Assembly: GCF_009602435.1 (NCBI RefSeq)
Contig: NZ_VZDQ01000001.1
Span: 53,775 to 117,774 of the forward strand
Length of the DNA stretch: 64,000 nucleotides
From: Sediminibacillus terrae
GTDB taxonomy: Bacteria > Bacillota > Bacilli > Bacillales > Amphibacillaceae
Direction: 5' to 3'
Below are positions 9,411-19,220 of the stretch, in pieces (positions within the stretch are counted from its first letter, which is position 1; the number at the start of each line of letters is the position of its first letter). The notes beneath the pieces are model-generated. The model had not been told where the DNA came from, ran no database searches, and was given only the letters and a program-made list of their open reading frames with translations. Position numbers and translations under genes: made by a program.

Positions 9411-9558
9411 GGTGTCACCTACCTACTCTAAAACTTCTAACTCTTTTATTTTATCACTTATTTTACTCTATGAATGCGAAAAAAAGATAGTTTTTTAAAA
9501 TGTTAGCTTTTTGTAATCATCTTATGAATCAACGCATCAACGATTCAACCGCCTGCGG

Positions 9559-9574
9559 TGTTCCACATGGAACA
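9559..9574. promoter_or_regulatory. Degenerate parS-like palindrome in soj-noc gap
   Basis: TGTTCCACATGGAACA is a perfect 16-bp palindrome that differs from parS at the central ACGT and one flanking base. It lies between noc and soj. It may be a weak or decayed ParB or Noc site. Confidence 0.35.
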
Positions 9575-9584
9575 AAAGAGTGCT

Positions 9585-9615
9585 AAAAAACACCCATCTT
9601 TATTAAAAAGATGGG
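9585..9615 (-). terminator. Terminator of noc
   Basis: An 8-bp stem (9593-9600 with 9608-9615), followed on the minus strand by a T run at 9590-9585. Confidence 0.8.
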
Positions 9616-9616
9616 A

Positions 9617-10480
9617 CTAGCCTTGATTATTCTTTTTCGGAATTTTAATCGTGATTTGATAGTAATTCTCATGGTCTTCTTCATCGGTTTCTAAATCGAT
9701 TCCGGTATCAGAAACCATGGTCAGTGATTGGCGAATCGTATTCATTGCAATTCGCATATCTTTATTCACGCCTTTTAATTTTGCTTTCTTTTGCTTCGGT
9801 TTGTCGGCAGATAGTTTGGCGATCCGCTCTTCTGTTTGCTTGACATTCAAATCCTTTTCCAGGATTTCAGCGAGGATTTTTTCCTGTTTTTCAGGATCCT
9901 TTAAAACGATTAAGGCGCGTGCATGCCTTTCGGTGATATGTTTTTCAAGTAATGCCTGCTGAACGGATTCAGGCAGTTTCAACAGACGCATTTTGTTGGC
10001 TACAGTCGATTGGCTTTTCCCCAGGCGTTGGGCAAGCGCTTCCTGGGTAAGTCCATGCAACTCCAATAAGCGCTGATAAGCCATCGCTTCCTCGATGACA
10101 GTCAGCTCTTCTCTTTGTAAATTTTCTATTAAAGCAACAGAGGCTGTTTCTGTATCGTTCATTTCTCTAATGATGGCAGGAACATTTTCCCATTGTAAGT
10201 ACTGTACCGCCCGCCATCTTCTTTCTCCCGCAATTAGCTCGTACCCTTCCTCTTCCTTGTCCAGTTTACGGACGACGATTGGTTGAATCATCCCGTGTGT
10301 ATGTATCGTTTGGGCTAATTCTTCAATCTTTTCCTGTGTGAAAATGGATCTCGGCTGATAGCGGTTCGGTTCTATCTGATTGACAGGAATTTGGATTACT
10401 TCATCCGGATGATATTCCTCTTGGACTTCTGAGTCTGATTTCTCACCTAGGCCAAATATACGGCTGAACGGGTGTAACAT
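9617..10480 (-). CDS. noc: Nucleoid occlusion protein Noc
   Basis: A 287-residue ParB paralogue. The N-terminus [12 protein letters not shown] forms the amphipathic helix that binds membrane in Noc proteins. It is followed by a ParB/CTPase domain (GERRWRAV) and a helix-turn-helix ([23 protein letters not shown]). Noc blocks FtsZ assembly over the nucleoid. I chose the ATG at 10480 because it gives the conserved N-terminus; two GTG codons upstream overlap the AAAGGTGG site. In B. subtilis noc adjoins rsmG, but here about 2.3 kb separates them. Confidence 0.95.
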   Translation of the reverse strand: MLHPFSRIFGLGEKSDSEVQEEYHPDEVIQIPVNQIEPNRYQPRSIFTQEKIEELAQTIHTHGMIQPIVVRKLDKEEEGYELIAGERRWRAVQYLQWENVPAIIREMNDTETASVALIENLQREELTVIEEAMAYQRLLELHGLTQEALAQRLGKSQSTVANKMRLLKLPESVQQALLEKHITERHARALIVLKDPEKQEKILAEILEKDLNVKQTEERIAKLSADKPKQKKAKLKGVNKDMRIAMNTIRQSLTMVSDTGIDLETDEEDHENYYQITIKIPKKNNQG

Positions 10481-10541
10481 AGTCAGACACACCACCTTTA
10501 CTAAACGGTCATTGGCTATATCGTATCGATTCTATTTGCGA

Positions 10542-10557
10542 TGTTCCACGTGAAACA
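10542..10557. promoter_or_regulatory. parS: parS site 3
   Basis: TGTTCCACGTGAAACA fits the parS consensus TGTTNCACGTGAAACA. It lies about 60 bases upstream of noc. Confidence 0.93.
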
Positions 10558-10754
10558 GGGAAAAATAGAAAACAGAAAATGCGCTGCAGTGAGAAGCTGC
10601 TGCGCATTGATAGCCATTTCAGTTTCCAATTATTATTTTATCATAGATTTGGCAAGAAAAGTATCGTTCTGGATTGTTTATTTTATAAAAATTGTCTATT
10701 TGCCGGCTTATCGTCATAAACACGGGGCCGAGACAAAAGCATGGCCATCAAAAC

Positions 10755-10800
10755 AAAAACCGAGCGAATTTGACTGATCAATCAAATTCGCTCGGTTTTT
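10755..10800. terminator. CCGAACGA-family terminator hairpin, copy 1
   Basis: A 19-bp stem (10755-10773 with 10782-10800) with A and T tracts. It is preceded by the conserved arm GAGACAAAAGCATGG at about 10730. It belongs to a family of seven copies in this window. It lies between parS site 3 and hairpin repeat C. Confidence 0.8.
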
Positions 10801-10813
10801 AATAGTTGTGTTT

Positions 10814-10950
10814 CTTAGAAAGACTTCTTATTACCCTGTTGTTTGATGCGTACTTGTATGTTACGGCAAGGTAAGCAGACTCCAGCGGTATTTAGCTGAA
10901 GCCATGCCCGCGGAAAGCGAAGTACCTTGCCGGAGTGGAGTGTGCTCTTT
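10814..10950 (-). repeat. Dispersed hairpin element, copy C
   Basis: Perfect 9-bp outer arms GGCAAGGTA (10865-10873) and TACCTTGCC (10923-10931) enclose GACTCCAGCGG and CCCGCGGAAAGCG. Read on the minus strand, the core and the flank (GCATCAAACAACAGG) match copies D and E. Copy B has the same inner parts but different complementary outer arms. Confidence 0.8.
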
Positions 10951-10985
10951 AGATAAGTGAATGTTAGAACGGTTTACTTTTTTAA

Positions 10986-11026
10986 ACCAAAAAAACCGAA
11001 CGAATGATGGAATCGTTCGGTTCTTG
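10986..11026 (-). terminator. CCGAACGA-family terminator of the ATP-grasp gene, copy 2
   Basis: A 10-bp stem (10994-11003 with 11013-11022), with a T run on the minus strand. On the minus strand it is preceded by GGCTGGGACAAACG, the conserved arm of the family. Confidence 0.78.
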
Positions 11027-11063
11027 TTTTGACCACGATACGTTTGTCCCAGCCACACTTCCT

Positions 11064-12110
11064 TTACTCTGCCTGGTTATGCAGTTTTTCTTCATTGATT
11101 TTGGTGACCAAGTCATAACGTGCCAGTTCCATTTCCGGAGTCGATGTCAACCACTCAAAGTCAACCGGCTTTCCTGCTGCCAGAGCGATAAAGGCTGCCG
11201 GAATGTCGGCTCCAGCAGCGTGTGAAAAAGCATAACCGCCGCCAAACCGCGGGTTGATGTCAATGATATAATAATCCTTTCCATCATAAAACACATCGGT
11301 ATTCAAATAGCCTTTATGCTTAAAGTGGTCTCCGATCTTTTTACCGATTTCCACCAAAGGCTTATCATGGCTGGTAATCGTACGATCGACATCTCCCCCA
11401 CGCATAGCCAGCTGTTTTCTTGCCAGTGAAGTAAGGAATTTTCCTTCTAAATCGTTGACAATATCCAGACTGTATTTTTCTCCTTCAATGACTTCCTGGA
11501 TGATGACATTGTCTTCCGGATCCTTTTCTGTATCGAAACGAAGCGGTGATTGCTCTATTTTATGGACTGCCAATTGGTATGCTGACTTCAACTCCTCCAT
11601 ATTGTTGACAATCTCTATCCCGATAGACGCAGAGCCATTGCGTGGTTTTACAATAAATGGAAAGTAGCTTTCCCCGTTATTTACACCTGCTTGGACGTCT
11701 TCAATCGTAAAGTATGAAACCGGGGCTTTTAAACCGATTTCGCCCAGCAGTTCTTGATATCTTCCTTTGTCCCTTACCTTGGTCACTACTTCAAGATCCG
11801 GGATGAACAACTTCACTCCTAGTTCATCAAAAGCAGCCTTGTTCTCAGCTAATTTCGGAACCTCCCAGTCATTCAAAGGAATCAACATTTCAATTTTATC
11901 TTCCTTGCAAATTTCCAGTATTTTTTCGGCATATTTATCATCGGTCTGATGCGGAATGATATAGGAACGGTCCGCTACCTGCAGCGATGGTGCGTTATAG
12001 TCCGGGTCTGCAACAATCACATTCCCCAGAATCCCCGCTTCTTTCAGTGCTTCTTGAAAAAAACCGATAAAATCTATTCTTCTCGCACCGGATGTCAGTA
12101 AAATATTCAT
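11064..12110 (-). CDS. Stand-alone ATP-grasp protein, CarB-like
   Basis: A 348-residue ATP-grasp enzyme. An N-terminal Rossmann-like domain (MNILLTSGARRIDFIGFF) is followed by the ATP-grasp fold: FIVKPRNGSASIGIEIV, later IIQEVIEGEKYSLDIV, and the metal-binding YIIDINPRFGGGYAF. The family (carbamoyl-phosphate synthase large-subunit-like) ligates a carboxylate to an amine or similar nucleophile. Nothing here reveals the substrate. The ATG follows GGAGG at seven bases. The gene lies alone between noc and rsmG, flanked by dispersed repeats, which suggests an acquired gene. An alternative is a cell-envelope or peptide ligase role. Confidence 0.85.
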   Translation of the reverse strand: MNILLTSGARRIDFIGFFQEALKEAGILGNVIVADPDYNAPSLQVADRSYIIPHQTDDKYAEKILEICKEDKIEMLIPLNDWEVPKLAENKAAFDELGVKLFIPDLEVVTKVRDKGRYQELLGEIGLKAPVSYFTIEDVQAGVNNGESYFPFIVKPRNGSASIGIEIVNNMEELKSAYQLAVHKIEQSPLRFDTEKDPEDNVIIQEVIEGEKYSLDIVNDLEGKFLTSLARKQLAMRGGDVDRTITSHDKPLVEIGKKIGDHFKHKGYLNTDVFYDGKDYYIIDINPRFGGGYAFSHAAGADIPAAFIALAAGKPVDFEWLTSTPEMELARYDLVTKINEEKLHNQAE

Positions 12111-12243
12111 ATTTGCTCCTCCAAATCGCTGTATTTTTCTGCTTTCCATGGTGAGTAGTTGTTATATGCCCAGATAAGCCGCAGGACAAACCTATGTAAC
12201 GTAATAGTTAATAAATTGTATTACTTTGGGATTGCCACCAAAA

Positions 12244-12276
12244 CAAAAAAACCGAACGGATTCCAAAATCGTTCGG
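12244..12276 (-). terminator. CCGAACGA-family terminator of small membrane ORF, copy 3
   Basis: A stem CCGAACGGATT / AATCGTTCGG with one bulge (12252-12276), followed on the minus strand by a T run. The upstream arm on the minus strand, GCTGTGACAAAGGCAAG, resembles the family arm. Confidence 0.65.
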
Positions 12277-12313
12277 GGATGCTTGCCCCCTTGCCTTTGT
12301 CACAGCTACTGCA

Positions 12314-12502
12314 TTATCCGTTGCTACTTTTCTTTTTATCTTTTTTATCAGACCACCAAAAGAGCAATGCAAAAACAAGGGCTATAATGCTGGTATAGGT
12401 GGTCAACTCCTCTCCTCCTGTAACTGTAAAGCAAAGCATTAGTATAGCGAAAAAAATCACTGTGAATTGGAAAATCCATGTTGTAGTTGAAATGAATATC
12501 AC
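12314..12502 (-). CDS. Small two-helix membrane protein, unknown
   Basis: A 62-residue frame with two hydrophobic helices (FQFTVIFFAILMLCFTV and TSIIALVFALLFWW) and a very basic tail (DKKDKKKSSNG). AGAAGGTGAT lies at the 5' end. The GTG inside it or an ATT a few codons later could be the start, so the start is uncertain. It is followed by a family terminator. I recognise no homologue. The topology would suit a small membrane regulator or a type I toxin, but nothing more can be claimed. Confidence 0.45.
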   Translation of the reverse strand: MIFISTTTWIFQFTVIFFAILMLCFTVTGGEELTTYTSIIALVFALLFWWSDKKDKKKSSNG

Positions 12503-12682
12503 CTTCTTTTTTCTTTTGAGGGAGAGAGATAATTCATTTTGGTAGACGTTACTACAATGAATTTCTTCACATTTTCGTATTCTTCATTAGGTGATATTTC
12601 TCCTTTTTAAGAGTCAATCATTTTTCCCGGATTACGTTTCCTCTACTTTTTTAAGATGAAGAAAGACCGAGCGTTTAGACAC

Positions 12683-12717
12683 AAAAAAGCTGTCCACAGC
12701 AAAGGGACAGCTTTTTT
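12683..12717. terminator. Bidirectional terminator downstream of rsmG
   Basis: A perfect 13-bp stem (12683-12695 with 12705-12717) with A6 and T6 tracts. It ends the mnmE-mnmG-rsmG transcript. Confidence 0.88.
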
Positions 12718-12761
12718 CAACAGAATGGAAACTATAAATTTCTGTGAGAGTCTGATTACAA

Positions 12762-12845
12762 TGCCCTCCCCCTTGAGGTCTAAAGCAAAGCCTCTGTGGG
12801 GCAAAGACAGCCATCACGAGGTTTTGCTTAAAGCTTGGAGGGGCA
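12762..12845. repeat. Imperfect inverted repeat downstream of rsmG
   Basis: TGCCCTCC at 12762 and GGAGGGGCA at 12837 pair with one bulge. Inside, GAGGTCTAAAGCAAAGCCTC and GAGGTTTTGCTTAAAGC can also form partial stems. It would lie in the 3' untranslated region of rsmG. No match to the other repeat families of this window is evident. Confidence 0.45.
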
Positions 12846-12854
12846 CCCTATTTT

Positions 12855-13571
12855 TCAGGAAATAGGAGTTCTGTTCGGAACCCCTGGCTTCCTCGGGTAT
12901 TTGTTCGGCGTTTTTCTTTTCTTTTGAATAATGGCGATATTCCGTTCGCCATTGTCACCAGGTAATGCAAATGTATGCGTATCGACCGGTTCCCCGCCAA
13001 GTACCGTAATGGCCGTTCCCGCATCCGACATTTCCTCGGTCAGCTGAGGCCCCTTCATGGCAAGGAACGTACCACCCGTTTTGCAAAGCGGGAGGCACAA
13101 CTCTGCCAATACCGACATACGTGCCACTGCCCTTGCTGTTACGACATCATACTGGCCGCGGAACTTATCGTTTTTCCCGAATGTTTCCGCCCGGTCATGA
13201 TAGAATGCCACATCGCTCAAACCGAGTTGGTTTGCCAAGTGGTTCAAAAAAGTTATCCGCTTTTTCAACGAGTCGACGATGGTCACTTTCAATTCCGGAA
13301 AACATATTTTTAACGGCAGGCTCGGGAAACCTGCGCCGGCCCCGACATCACAAACGTGGAGCGGGCCAGTAAAGTCATGGTAGAAAGCGGCGGAAATGGA
13401 ATCAAAAAAGTGCTTTGCATATACCTCTTCCCGGTCTGTAATGGCCGTCAGGTTCATTTTTTCATTCCATTCCACCAGCGTTTTAAAATACGTGTCAAAT
13501 TGATCGATTTGACGATCGTTTAGCGTTATTCCATGTTTTTTTAATTCTGTTAGAAAGGTTTCCTGATTCAT
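12855..13571 (-). CDS. rsmG: 16S rRNA (guanine527-N7)-methyltransferase RsmG
   Basis: A 238-residue SAM-dependent methyltransferase (GidB). The SAM-binding motif [17 protein letters not shown] and the basic [13 protein letters not shown] segment identify the family. It modifies G527 in the 530 loop of 16S rRNA; loss gives low-level streptomycin resistance. It lies 26 bases after mnmG in the mnmE-mnmG-rsmG operon. The ATG has an AAAGGA site. Confidence 0.96.
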   Translation of the reverse strand: MNQETFLTELKKHGITLNDRQIDQFDTYFKTLVEWNEKMNLTAITDREEVYAKHFFDSISAAFYHDFTGPLHVCDVGAGAGFPSLPLKICFPELKVTIVDSLKKRITFLNHLANQLGLSDVAFYHDRAETFGKNDKFRGQYDVVTARAVARMSVLAELCLPLCKTGGTFLAMKGPQLTEEMSDAGTAITVLGGEPVDTHTFALPGDNGERNIAIIQKKRKTPNKYPRKPGVPNRTPIS

Positions 13572-13597
13572 CGATAAATCCTTTCTTTTCCTATATT

Positions 13598-15487
13598 TTA
13601 TTGATTGGCAACGCGGGAAACATTTCCTTGCTCGATATAGACTAGCAAGATGGAAACGTCAGCTGGATTGACTCCGGAAATACGGGAAGCCTGACCGACA
13701 GACAATGGTTTGACGCGCTTCAGTTTTTCTCTCGCTTCCGTCGCTATACCGCTGATCGCATCATAATCGATATTTTCCGGTATTTTTTTGTTTTCCATTT
13801 TTCTCATCCGCTCAACTTGTTGATTGGATTTGTCAATATAGCCTTGATACTTGGTCTGGATTTCGACTTGTTCTTTCACACCAGCCGGCAATTCTATGGC
13901 TGCAGGCGTTATTTTTTCCAACAGTTCGTACTTCATTTCCGGGCGTTTCAACAGATCAGCAGCTTTGACTGCCTCTTTTAAAGCAGTACCGCCCGCTTCC
14001 TCGATAATCTCCTGTACTTCTGCTTCTGGTTTTAAAATAACTTTGGACAGGCGTTTTCTTTCCTGTTCGATCAACTGCTTTTTCTCTGTGAATCGGTCAT
14101 AGCGCTCCTGCTTGATGGTCCCTAGCTTATAGCCGATTTCCGTCAACCGCAAATCAGCGTTGTCATGACGGAGCAGAAGCCGATACTCGGCCCGGGAAGT
14201 CAACAGGCGGTAAGGCTCGTTTGTACCTTTTGTCACCAAATCATCGATCATGACACCGATATAAGCTTGTGACCGATCCAGAATCAATGAATCGACATCA
14301 AGTGCTTTGGCTGCCGCATTGATACCAGCCATGATTCCTTGCCCGGAAGCTTCTTCATAACCGGATGTACCATTGATTTGCCCAGCAGTGAACAATCCTG
14401 GAACAGCTTTGAGTTCCAGTGTCGGCCACAACTGTGTCGGTACGACCGCATCGTATTCAATGGCATAACCGGCCCGCATGATTTCCGCATTTTCCAAACC
14501 AGGAATGGTTTGCAGCATTTCTTTTTGAACGTATTCTGGAAGGGAAGTCGACAGTCCTTGGACATACACTTCTTCGGTGCTTCTTCCTTCCGGCTCCAGG
14601 AAAATCTGATGGCGCGGTTTGTCGTGGAAACGCACGACCTTGTCCTCAATGGACGGACAGTAGCGCGGACCTGTACCTTTGATCATTCCTGAGTACATGG
14701 CCGACAGACTTAAATTATCATCGATGACCTTATGGGTGAACTCATTCGTATAAGTCAACCAGCATGGAATTTGGTCGGTAATGATTTCTGTCGTTTCATA
14801 AGAAAAGCTTTGCGGGTTCTCATCCCCTGGCTGAATTTCCGTTTTCGAGTAATCGATCGAATGGCTGTTCACTCTTGGAGGGGTTCCTGTTTTGAAACGT
14901 ACCAGTTCGATCCCGAGTTCTTCTAAATGCTCGGACAAAGATACAGAGGCACGCTGGTTGTTCGGTCCGCTTTCATAGGATAAATCCCCGATAATCACTC
15001 TTCCGCGCATGAACGTACCTGTCGTGATAACGACCGATTTCGCATAATAAGCTGCCTTGGTTTCGGTGACGACTCCCTTGCACTCGCCATCTTCGACGAT
15101 CACTTTTTCGACCATGCCTTGGCGCATCGTCAGGTTTTCCTCATTTTCCAACATCCATTTCATTTCCTGAATATACAGCGGTTTATCCGCTTGAGCACGT
15201 AGAGCCCGTACAGCCGGGCCTTTTCCAGTATTCAACATACGCATTTGAATATATGTTTTATCGATGACCTGTCCCATTACACCCCCGAGGGCGTCGACTT
15301 CTCTCACCACTACACCTTTGGCAGGTCCGCCGACCGAGGGGTTGCAGGGCATGAAGGCAACCATGTCCAGGTTCATCGAAAGCATCAAGGTCTTTGCTCC
15401 CCGTCTCGCCGAAGCAATCGCAGCTTCACACCCCGCATGGCCGGCTCCTACTACGATCACATCATAATGTCCAGCATCATATGTCAT
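13598..15487 (-). CDS. mnmG: tRNA uridine-5-carboxymethylaminomethyl modification enzyme MnmG
   Basis: A 629-residue FAD protein (GidA). The dinucleotide-binding motif [12 protein letters not shown] starts at about residue 13, and [21 protein letters not shown] and [16 protein letters not shown] are family signatures. With MnmE it installs the cmnm5 group at wobble uridine 34. Length is normal. It is the middle gene of the operon. Confidence 0.97.
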   Translation of the reverse strand: MTYDAGHYDVIVVGAGHAGCEAAIASARRGAKTLMLSMNLDMVAFMPCNPSVGGPAKGVVVREVDALGGVMGQVIDKTYIQMRMLNTGKGPAVRALRAQADKPLYIQEMKWMLENEENLTMRQGMVEKVIVEDGECKGVVTETKAAYYAKSVVITTGTFMRGRVIIGDLSYESGPNNQRASVSLSEHLEELGIELVRFKTGTPPRVNSHSIDYSKTEIQPGDENPQSFSYETTEIITDQIPCWLTYTNEFTHKVIDDNLSLSAMYSGMIKGTGPRYCPSIEDKVVRFHDKPRHQIFLEPEGRSTEEVYVQGLSTSLPEYVQKEMLQTIPGLENAEIMRAGYAIEYDAVVPTQLWPTLELKAVPGLFTAGQINGTSGYEEASGQGIMAGINAAAKALDVDSLILDRSQAYIGVMIDDLVTKGTNEPYRLLTSRAEYRLLLRHDNADLRLTEIGYKLGTIKQERYDRFTEKKQLIEQERKRLSKVILKPEAEVQEIIEEAGGTALKEAVKAADLLKRPEMKYELLEKITPAAIELPAGVKEQVEIQTKYQGYIDKSNQQVERMRKMENKKIPENIDYDAISGIATEAREKLKRVKPLSVGQASRISGVNPADVSILLVYIEQGNVSRVANQ

Positions 15488-15538
15488 TTGCTGTCTCTCC
15501 TTTTATAAAAAGCTGTCAGTACCAGCTATCTTTTATCA

Positions 15539-16915
15539 TTATTTACCTAAGCAGAATTGGGAAAACAATTGGTCGATCAAGCTGTCATGGACAGTATCCC
15601 CGATTATCTCTCCAAGAATCTCCCACGTCCTCGTAACATCAATCTGGACCAAATCTATCGGCATTTGATTTTCCATGCCGTCCATCGCATCGGACAATGC
15701 TTGCAACGCTTGTTTTAGCAGCTGAATATGCCTTACATTGGACACATAAGTCAGATCGCCTGCATCCAAATCGCCTTCAAAGAACGTATCCGAAATTGCT
15801 TTTTCCAGATCATCGATGCCTTTTTCTTCTATCAAGGCTGTCGTAATCACAGAATGATCCTTCGCCAATTCTTTTACTTTCTCTATATCGATTTTTTGCG
15901 GCAAGTCGGTTTTATTTACAATCACGACAACTTCCAGACCTTCTACCGCTTTGAATAAATTGAGATCCTCCTGGGTCAGTTCTTCCCCATTGTTTAGCAC
16001 AAGCAGAATCAAATCCGATTCTTTTAAAACCTGCCTTGATTTTTCCACCCCGATCCGCTCGACGATATCTTCTGTTTCCCGGATTCCCGCTGTGTCGACC
16101 AGACGCAAAGGAACTCCGCGTACGTTGACATATTCCTCGATGACATCCCTGGTCGTACCGGGGATTTCGGTAACGATTGCCTTATTTTCGTGGACCAGCG
16201 CATTCATCAACGAGGATTTACCGACATTCGGCCGGCCGATGATAGCAGTCGACAAGCCCTCACGTAAAATTTTGCCCTGCTTGGCAATTTCCAGCAGGCG
16301 CTCGATTTCACGATATACCTCTTTCGTTTTGCTGATCATCATTTGATGCGACATTTCTTCCACATCGTCATATTCAGGATAATCGATATTCACTTCTACA
16401 TGCGCCACCGTTTCCAGCAGTTCCTGGCGCAGTTTTTGAATCAGCTGGGACAGACGACCATCCATTTGTTTGAGGGCCACGTTCATCGCTCTGTCGGTTT
16501 TTGCTCTGATTAAGTCCATCACCGCTTCTGCCTGTGACAAATCGATCCGGCCATTCAAGAAGGCGCGTTTAGTAAACTCTCCCGGTTCAGCAAGGCGTGC
16601 ACCTTGGGCAAGGACTATTTCTAGCAAGCGATTCACCGAAACCAAGCCACCATGACAGTTAATCTCCACGACATCTTCCCTGGTAAATGTTTTGGGTCCT
16701 TTCATGACAGTCACCATTACTTCTTCTGCAACTTCGTTGGTAGACGGTTCGATGATTTTCCCGTAATGGATCGTATGGGACTCCACTTCAGTGAGTGGTT
16801 TTCCATCGAACAATTTGTTCGCAATCCCTATCGCTTCCGGTCCGCTCAATCGGACGATAGCGATGGCACCCTCCCCGATCGGTGTCGATATCGCGGTAAT
16901 CGTATCTGTTTCCAT
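15539..16915 (-). CDS. mnmE: tRNA modification GTPase MnmE
   Basis: A 458-residue protein. The N-terminal folate-binding domain is followed by a helical domain holding the Ras-like G domain ([14 protein letters not shown] near residue 225, [10 protein letters not shown]) and the C-terminal CLGK motif that carries the catalytic cysteine. It partners MnmG. The ATG at 16915 has GGAGGTGAAACGG directly upstream; the GTG five codons earlier overlaps that site. It is the first gene of the operon. Confidence 0.97.
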   Translation of the reverse strand: METDTITAISTPIGEGAIAIVRLSGPEAIGIANKLFDGKPLTEVESHTIHYGKIIEPSTNEVAEEVMVTVMKGPKTFTREDVVEINCHGGLVSVNRLLEIVLAQGARLAEPGEFTKRAFLNGRIDLSQAEAVMDLIRAKTDRAMNVALKQMDGRLSQLIQKLRQELLETVAHVEVNIDYPEYDDVEEMSHQMMISKTKEVYREIERLLEIAKQGKILREGLSTAIIGRPNVGKSSLMNALVHENKAIVTEIPGTTRDVIEEYVNVRGVPLRLVDTAGIRETEDIVERIGVEKSRQVLKESDLILLVLNNGEELTQEDLNLFKAVEGLEVVVIVNKTDLPQKIDIEKVKELAKDHSVITTALIEEKGIDDLEKAISDTFFEGDLDAGDLTYVSNVRHIQLLKQALQALSDAMDGMENQMPIDLVQIDVTRTWEILGEIIGDTVHDSLIDQLFSQFCLGK

Positions 16916-17376
16916 CCGTTTCACCTCCAACTATTCTAAATTCCATCTATATATAGTGCCCATTAAATTTATCACCAATTAGCGACCGATTATTGCTGTA
17001 GTCACTAACTTATTAGCATATCATAATCTGACACATTTGAAAATATCCACAAGCGGTTTTCTCCAATTCGGTTATCCACATGTGTATAATTTCATTTTCT
17101 TCTGGCCTTGTGTTTTCTATCCACAGCCTTTTCCGAAAGCTTATTTTAACACTTATTGGGGATAATACCTAGAAGAATGGCTGATTTTCCTCTTATACAA
17201 TTTAAAGATTTCTCCTTGATTGGCGGTACATCCTCATACGGGACGACGGAATTATCGAAAAAGATGGAGTGGCGGCGGATAGAAGGGAGCAAGCGGCAAA
17301 GAAAGGACGCCGCGTTTATTCCTGCAGGCAGCAAAAAATCCGGCTGTCGATGAAAGTTCCGACAGCCGGACTTGGA
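16916..17376. other. Gap between mnmE and khpB with DnaA-box-like sequences
   Basis: The gap holds the khpB terminator at 17333-17370 and three DnaA-box-like sequences in the same orientation: ATATCCACA at 17043, the exact TTATCCACA at 17072 and CTATCCACA at 17117. It also contains the mnmE operon promoter, which I cannot place with confidence. An open frame at 17156-17353 (plus) lacks a ribosome binding site and is not called. Confidence 0.55.
17333..17370 (-). terminator. Terminator of the rnpA-yidC-khpB transcript
   Basis: An 11-bp stem (17339-17349 with 17360-17370), followed on the minus strand by six Ts, immediately after the khpB stop. Confidence 0.88.
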
Positions 17377-18000
17377 TTAAGAGTATGATGGTTTGATGAC
17401 TACGTGCCGGTTTGGTTCCACGCCGGCGGAAGTAGTGTTTACCTTTTTATGTTGTTGCAATGCTGTATGGATGATTTTCCTTTCATAAGAAGGCATCGGT
17501 TCCAGCGTGACTTCTCTATGAGTATTGATCGCTTTGTCTGCCATTCTTTCAGCAAGATTGATCAACGTTTCTCTACGTCGGCCCCGATATCCTTCCGCAT
17601 CCACTACAACGGTAAAACGCTTGTCTGCGTAGCGATTCAACACGAGTTGAACCAAATACTGCAACGCATTCAACGTTTGTCCCCGTTTGCCGATTAATAT
17701 TGCAATCTTATCGCCGGAAAGATCGAAGGTTACCTGTTTGTCTGTGACAATCGTCTCGACTTCTACAGATACTCCTAATTCTGCGATTATCTCCTTTAAA
17801 TACGCTTCTGTTTTTTGTATCGGATTTTGTGCAACGGATACTTTGACAATTGCCGGTTTAGAACCGAAAATTCCCAGGATTCCTTTTTTTCCTTCATCAA
17901 TAATATCCAAGTCAACTTGGTCCCTCGAGGTGTTTAACTGCTTCAATGCTGATTGGACCGCATCTTCAACTGTTTGTCCAGTAGCAGTTACTTGTCTCAC
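17377..18000 (-). CDS. khpB: RNA-binding protein KhpB (Jag, SpoIIIJ-associated)
   Basis: A 207-residue protein with the three expected domains: the Jag N-domain (VTATGQTVEDAVQSALKQL), a type II KH domain (ILIGKRGQTLNALQYLV) and the R3H domain (SYERKIIHTALQQH). It binds RNA, usually with KhpA, and affects cell division and envelope growth. It directly follows spoIIIJ; the start codon abuts the yidC stop, consistent with translational coupling. Confidence 0.95.
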   Translation of the reverse strand: MRQVTATGQTVEDAVQSALKQLNTSRDQVDLDIIDEGKKGILGIFGSKPAIVKVSVAQNPIQKTEAYLKEIIAELGVSVEVETIVTDKQVTFDLSGDKIAILIGKRGQTLNALQYLVQLVLNRYADKRFTVVVDAEGYRGRRRETLINLAERMADKAINTHREVTLEPMPSYERKIIHTALQQHKKVNTTSAGVEPNRHVVIKPSYS

Positions 18001-18782
18001 TATTTCGTTCCTCCTGTTTGAGCATCCTTATCCTTCATCATCGGCTTTCTGATGAAAACTGTCTGGGCTACCATGAAGATGTTACCCACTACCCAGTACA
18101 ACGCCAGCGCCGACGGGAAGAAAATAGCTACAACCCCAATCATGATCGGCATCATGTAAAGCATCATCGTCATCTGCGGCATCATCGCATTTTGACTTGT
18201 ATTCGTACCTGCCATCATCAACTTTTGTTGTAGGAAGGTCGCTCCGGCAGCTACGATTGGCAGGATGTAGAAAGGATCCGGTTCGCCTAATTGGAACCAA
18301 AGAAAGCTATGCTCTTTGATTTCCGCCGTTCTCATGATCGCCTGGTAAAAGGCAATCAAAATCGGCATTTGGACGATCAACGGCAAACAGCCTGCTAGCG
18401 GATTGACGCCGTTTTTCTGGAACAATTCCATAGTCTCCTGCTGCAGCTTCTGCTGCGTATTGGCATCTTTCGAACTGTATTTTTCCCGGATTTTTTGCAA
18501 TTCCGGCTGGATATCCTGCATCGCTTTCGAGCTTTTCAGCTGCTTGATATTCAGCGGCAGTAAAACCAATCTAATTAAAATAGTAACTAGAACGATCGAA
18601 AGACCGTAATTTTCATTAAACATGTTCGCTACATAGGTGATCAGCTGTGACAAAGGCCATACAAACCAGTTATTCCAAAAGCCTTCGCTGTCTGCTGTAA
18701 TATCCTGGTTTACCTGTGTACAACCGGAAAGCAAGCCTAGTACCAGTGTCAAGGCCATTAGCAATAAGACCTTTTTACGCAA
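18000..18782 (-). CDS. spoIIIJ: Membrane protein insertase YidC1 (SpoIIIJ)
   Basis: A 260-residue YidC/Oxa1 insertase. A lipoprotein signal ends in LLSGC at about residue 21. Then come about five membrane segments with the family stretch [23 protein letters not shown]. It inserts membrane proteins, alone or with SecYEG, and is required for late sporulation in bacilli. It lies between rnpA and khpB as usual. The ATG follows an AGGAGG site. Confidence 0.96.
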   Translation of the reverse strand: MRKKVLLLMALTLVLGLLSGCTQVNQDITADSEGFWNNWFVWPLSQLITYVANMFNENYGLSIVLVTILIRLVLLPLNIKQLKSSKAMQDIQPELQKIREKYSSKDANTQQKLQQETMELFQKNGVNPLAGCLPLIVQMPILIAFYQAIMRTAEIKEHSFLWFQLGEPDPFYILPIVAAGATFLQQKLMMAGTNTSQNAMMPQMTMMLYMMPIMIGVVAIFFPSALALYWVVGNIFMVAQTVFIRKPMMKDKDAQTGGTK

Positions 18783-18878
18783 TATACTTCCTCCTTACTT
18801 CTCTACCATCATCGATGTTAGTTATCTAATTGTATTCTACCATGTATTTTACAGGTGTTCTATATAAAATAGAGCAAC

Positions 18879-19220
18879 CTACCTGGCAAGCAGTCTTGAC
18901 TTGGACAACACATGCATCAAGCTTTTCTTGATCTGGTGAAAGTCCATGTCCTTCGCAGGTTTGCGAGCAATGACGATGATATCGTAGGTATCCGCCACCT
19001 GCTCGTCCAACTCCAAAAATGCCTGCCTCAGATAGCGCTTTATCCGATTGCGAACCACTGCATTACCGATTTTCTTGCTGACAGATAAACCGATGCGGTA
19101 ATGCTCCTGACCTGTTTTAGCCAGATAATAAATAACCAGCTGCCTATTGGCAAATGATTTTCCTTTTTTAAATACAAGTTGAAATTCTTCATTTTTCTTC
19201 AAACGATACGCTTTTTTCAT
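18879..19220 (-). CDS. rnpA: Ribonuclease P protein component
   Basis: A 113-residue basic protein with the RNase P signature [14 protein letters not shown] around residue 60. It binds the catalytic RNA and helps process tRNA 5' ends. The ATG at 19220 has GGAGG nine bases upstream, so the ten in-frame codons before it are not needed. The 310-base gap from rpmH holds a terminator, so rnpA may have a second promoter of its own. Confidence 0.96.
   Translation of the reverse strand: MKKAYRLKKNEEFQLVFKKGKSFANRQLVIYYLAKTGQEHYRIGLSVSKKIGNAVVRNRIKRYLRQAFLELDEQVADTYDIIVIARKPAKDMDFHQIKKSLMHVLSKSRLLAR

Larger units (their letters stand above)
12503..12854. other. Gap between small ORF and rsmG
   Basis: The gap holds a strong bidirectional terminator at 12683-12717 and an imperfect inverted repeat at 12762-12845. 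The rest is AT-rich. I see no further gene. Confidence 0.6.

Noticed and set aside
10541..10777. 78-codon frame (plus) upstream of noc
   Set aside because: It starts inside parS and ends in a family terminator; no homology recognised.
17156..17353. 65-codon frame (plus) between mnmE and khpB
   Set aside because: TTG start without a Shine-Dalgarno sequence and overlap with the khpB terminator.
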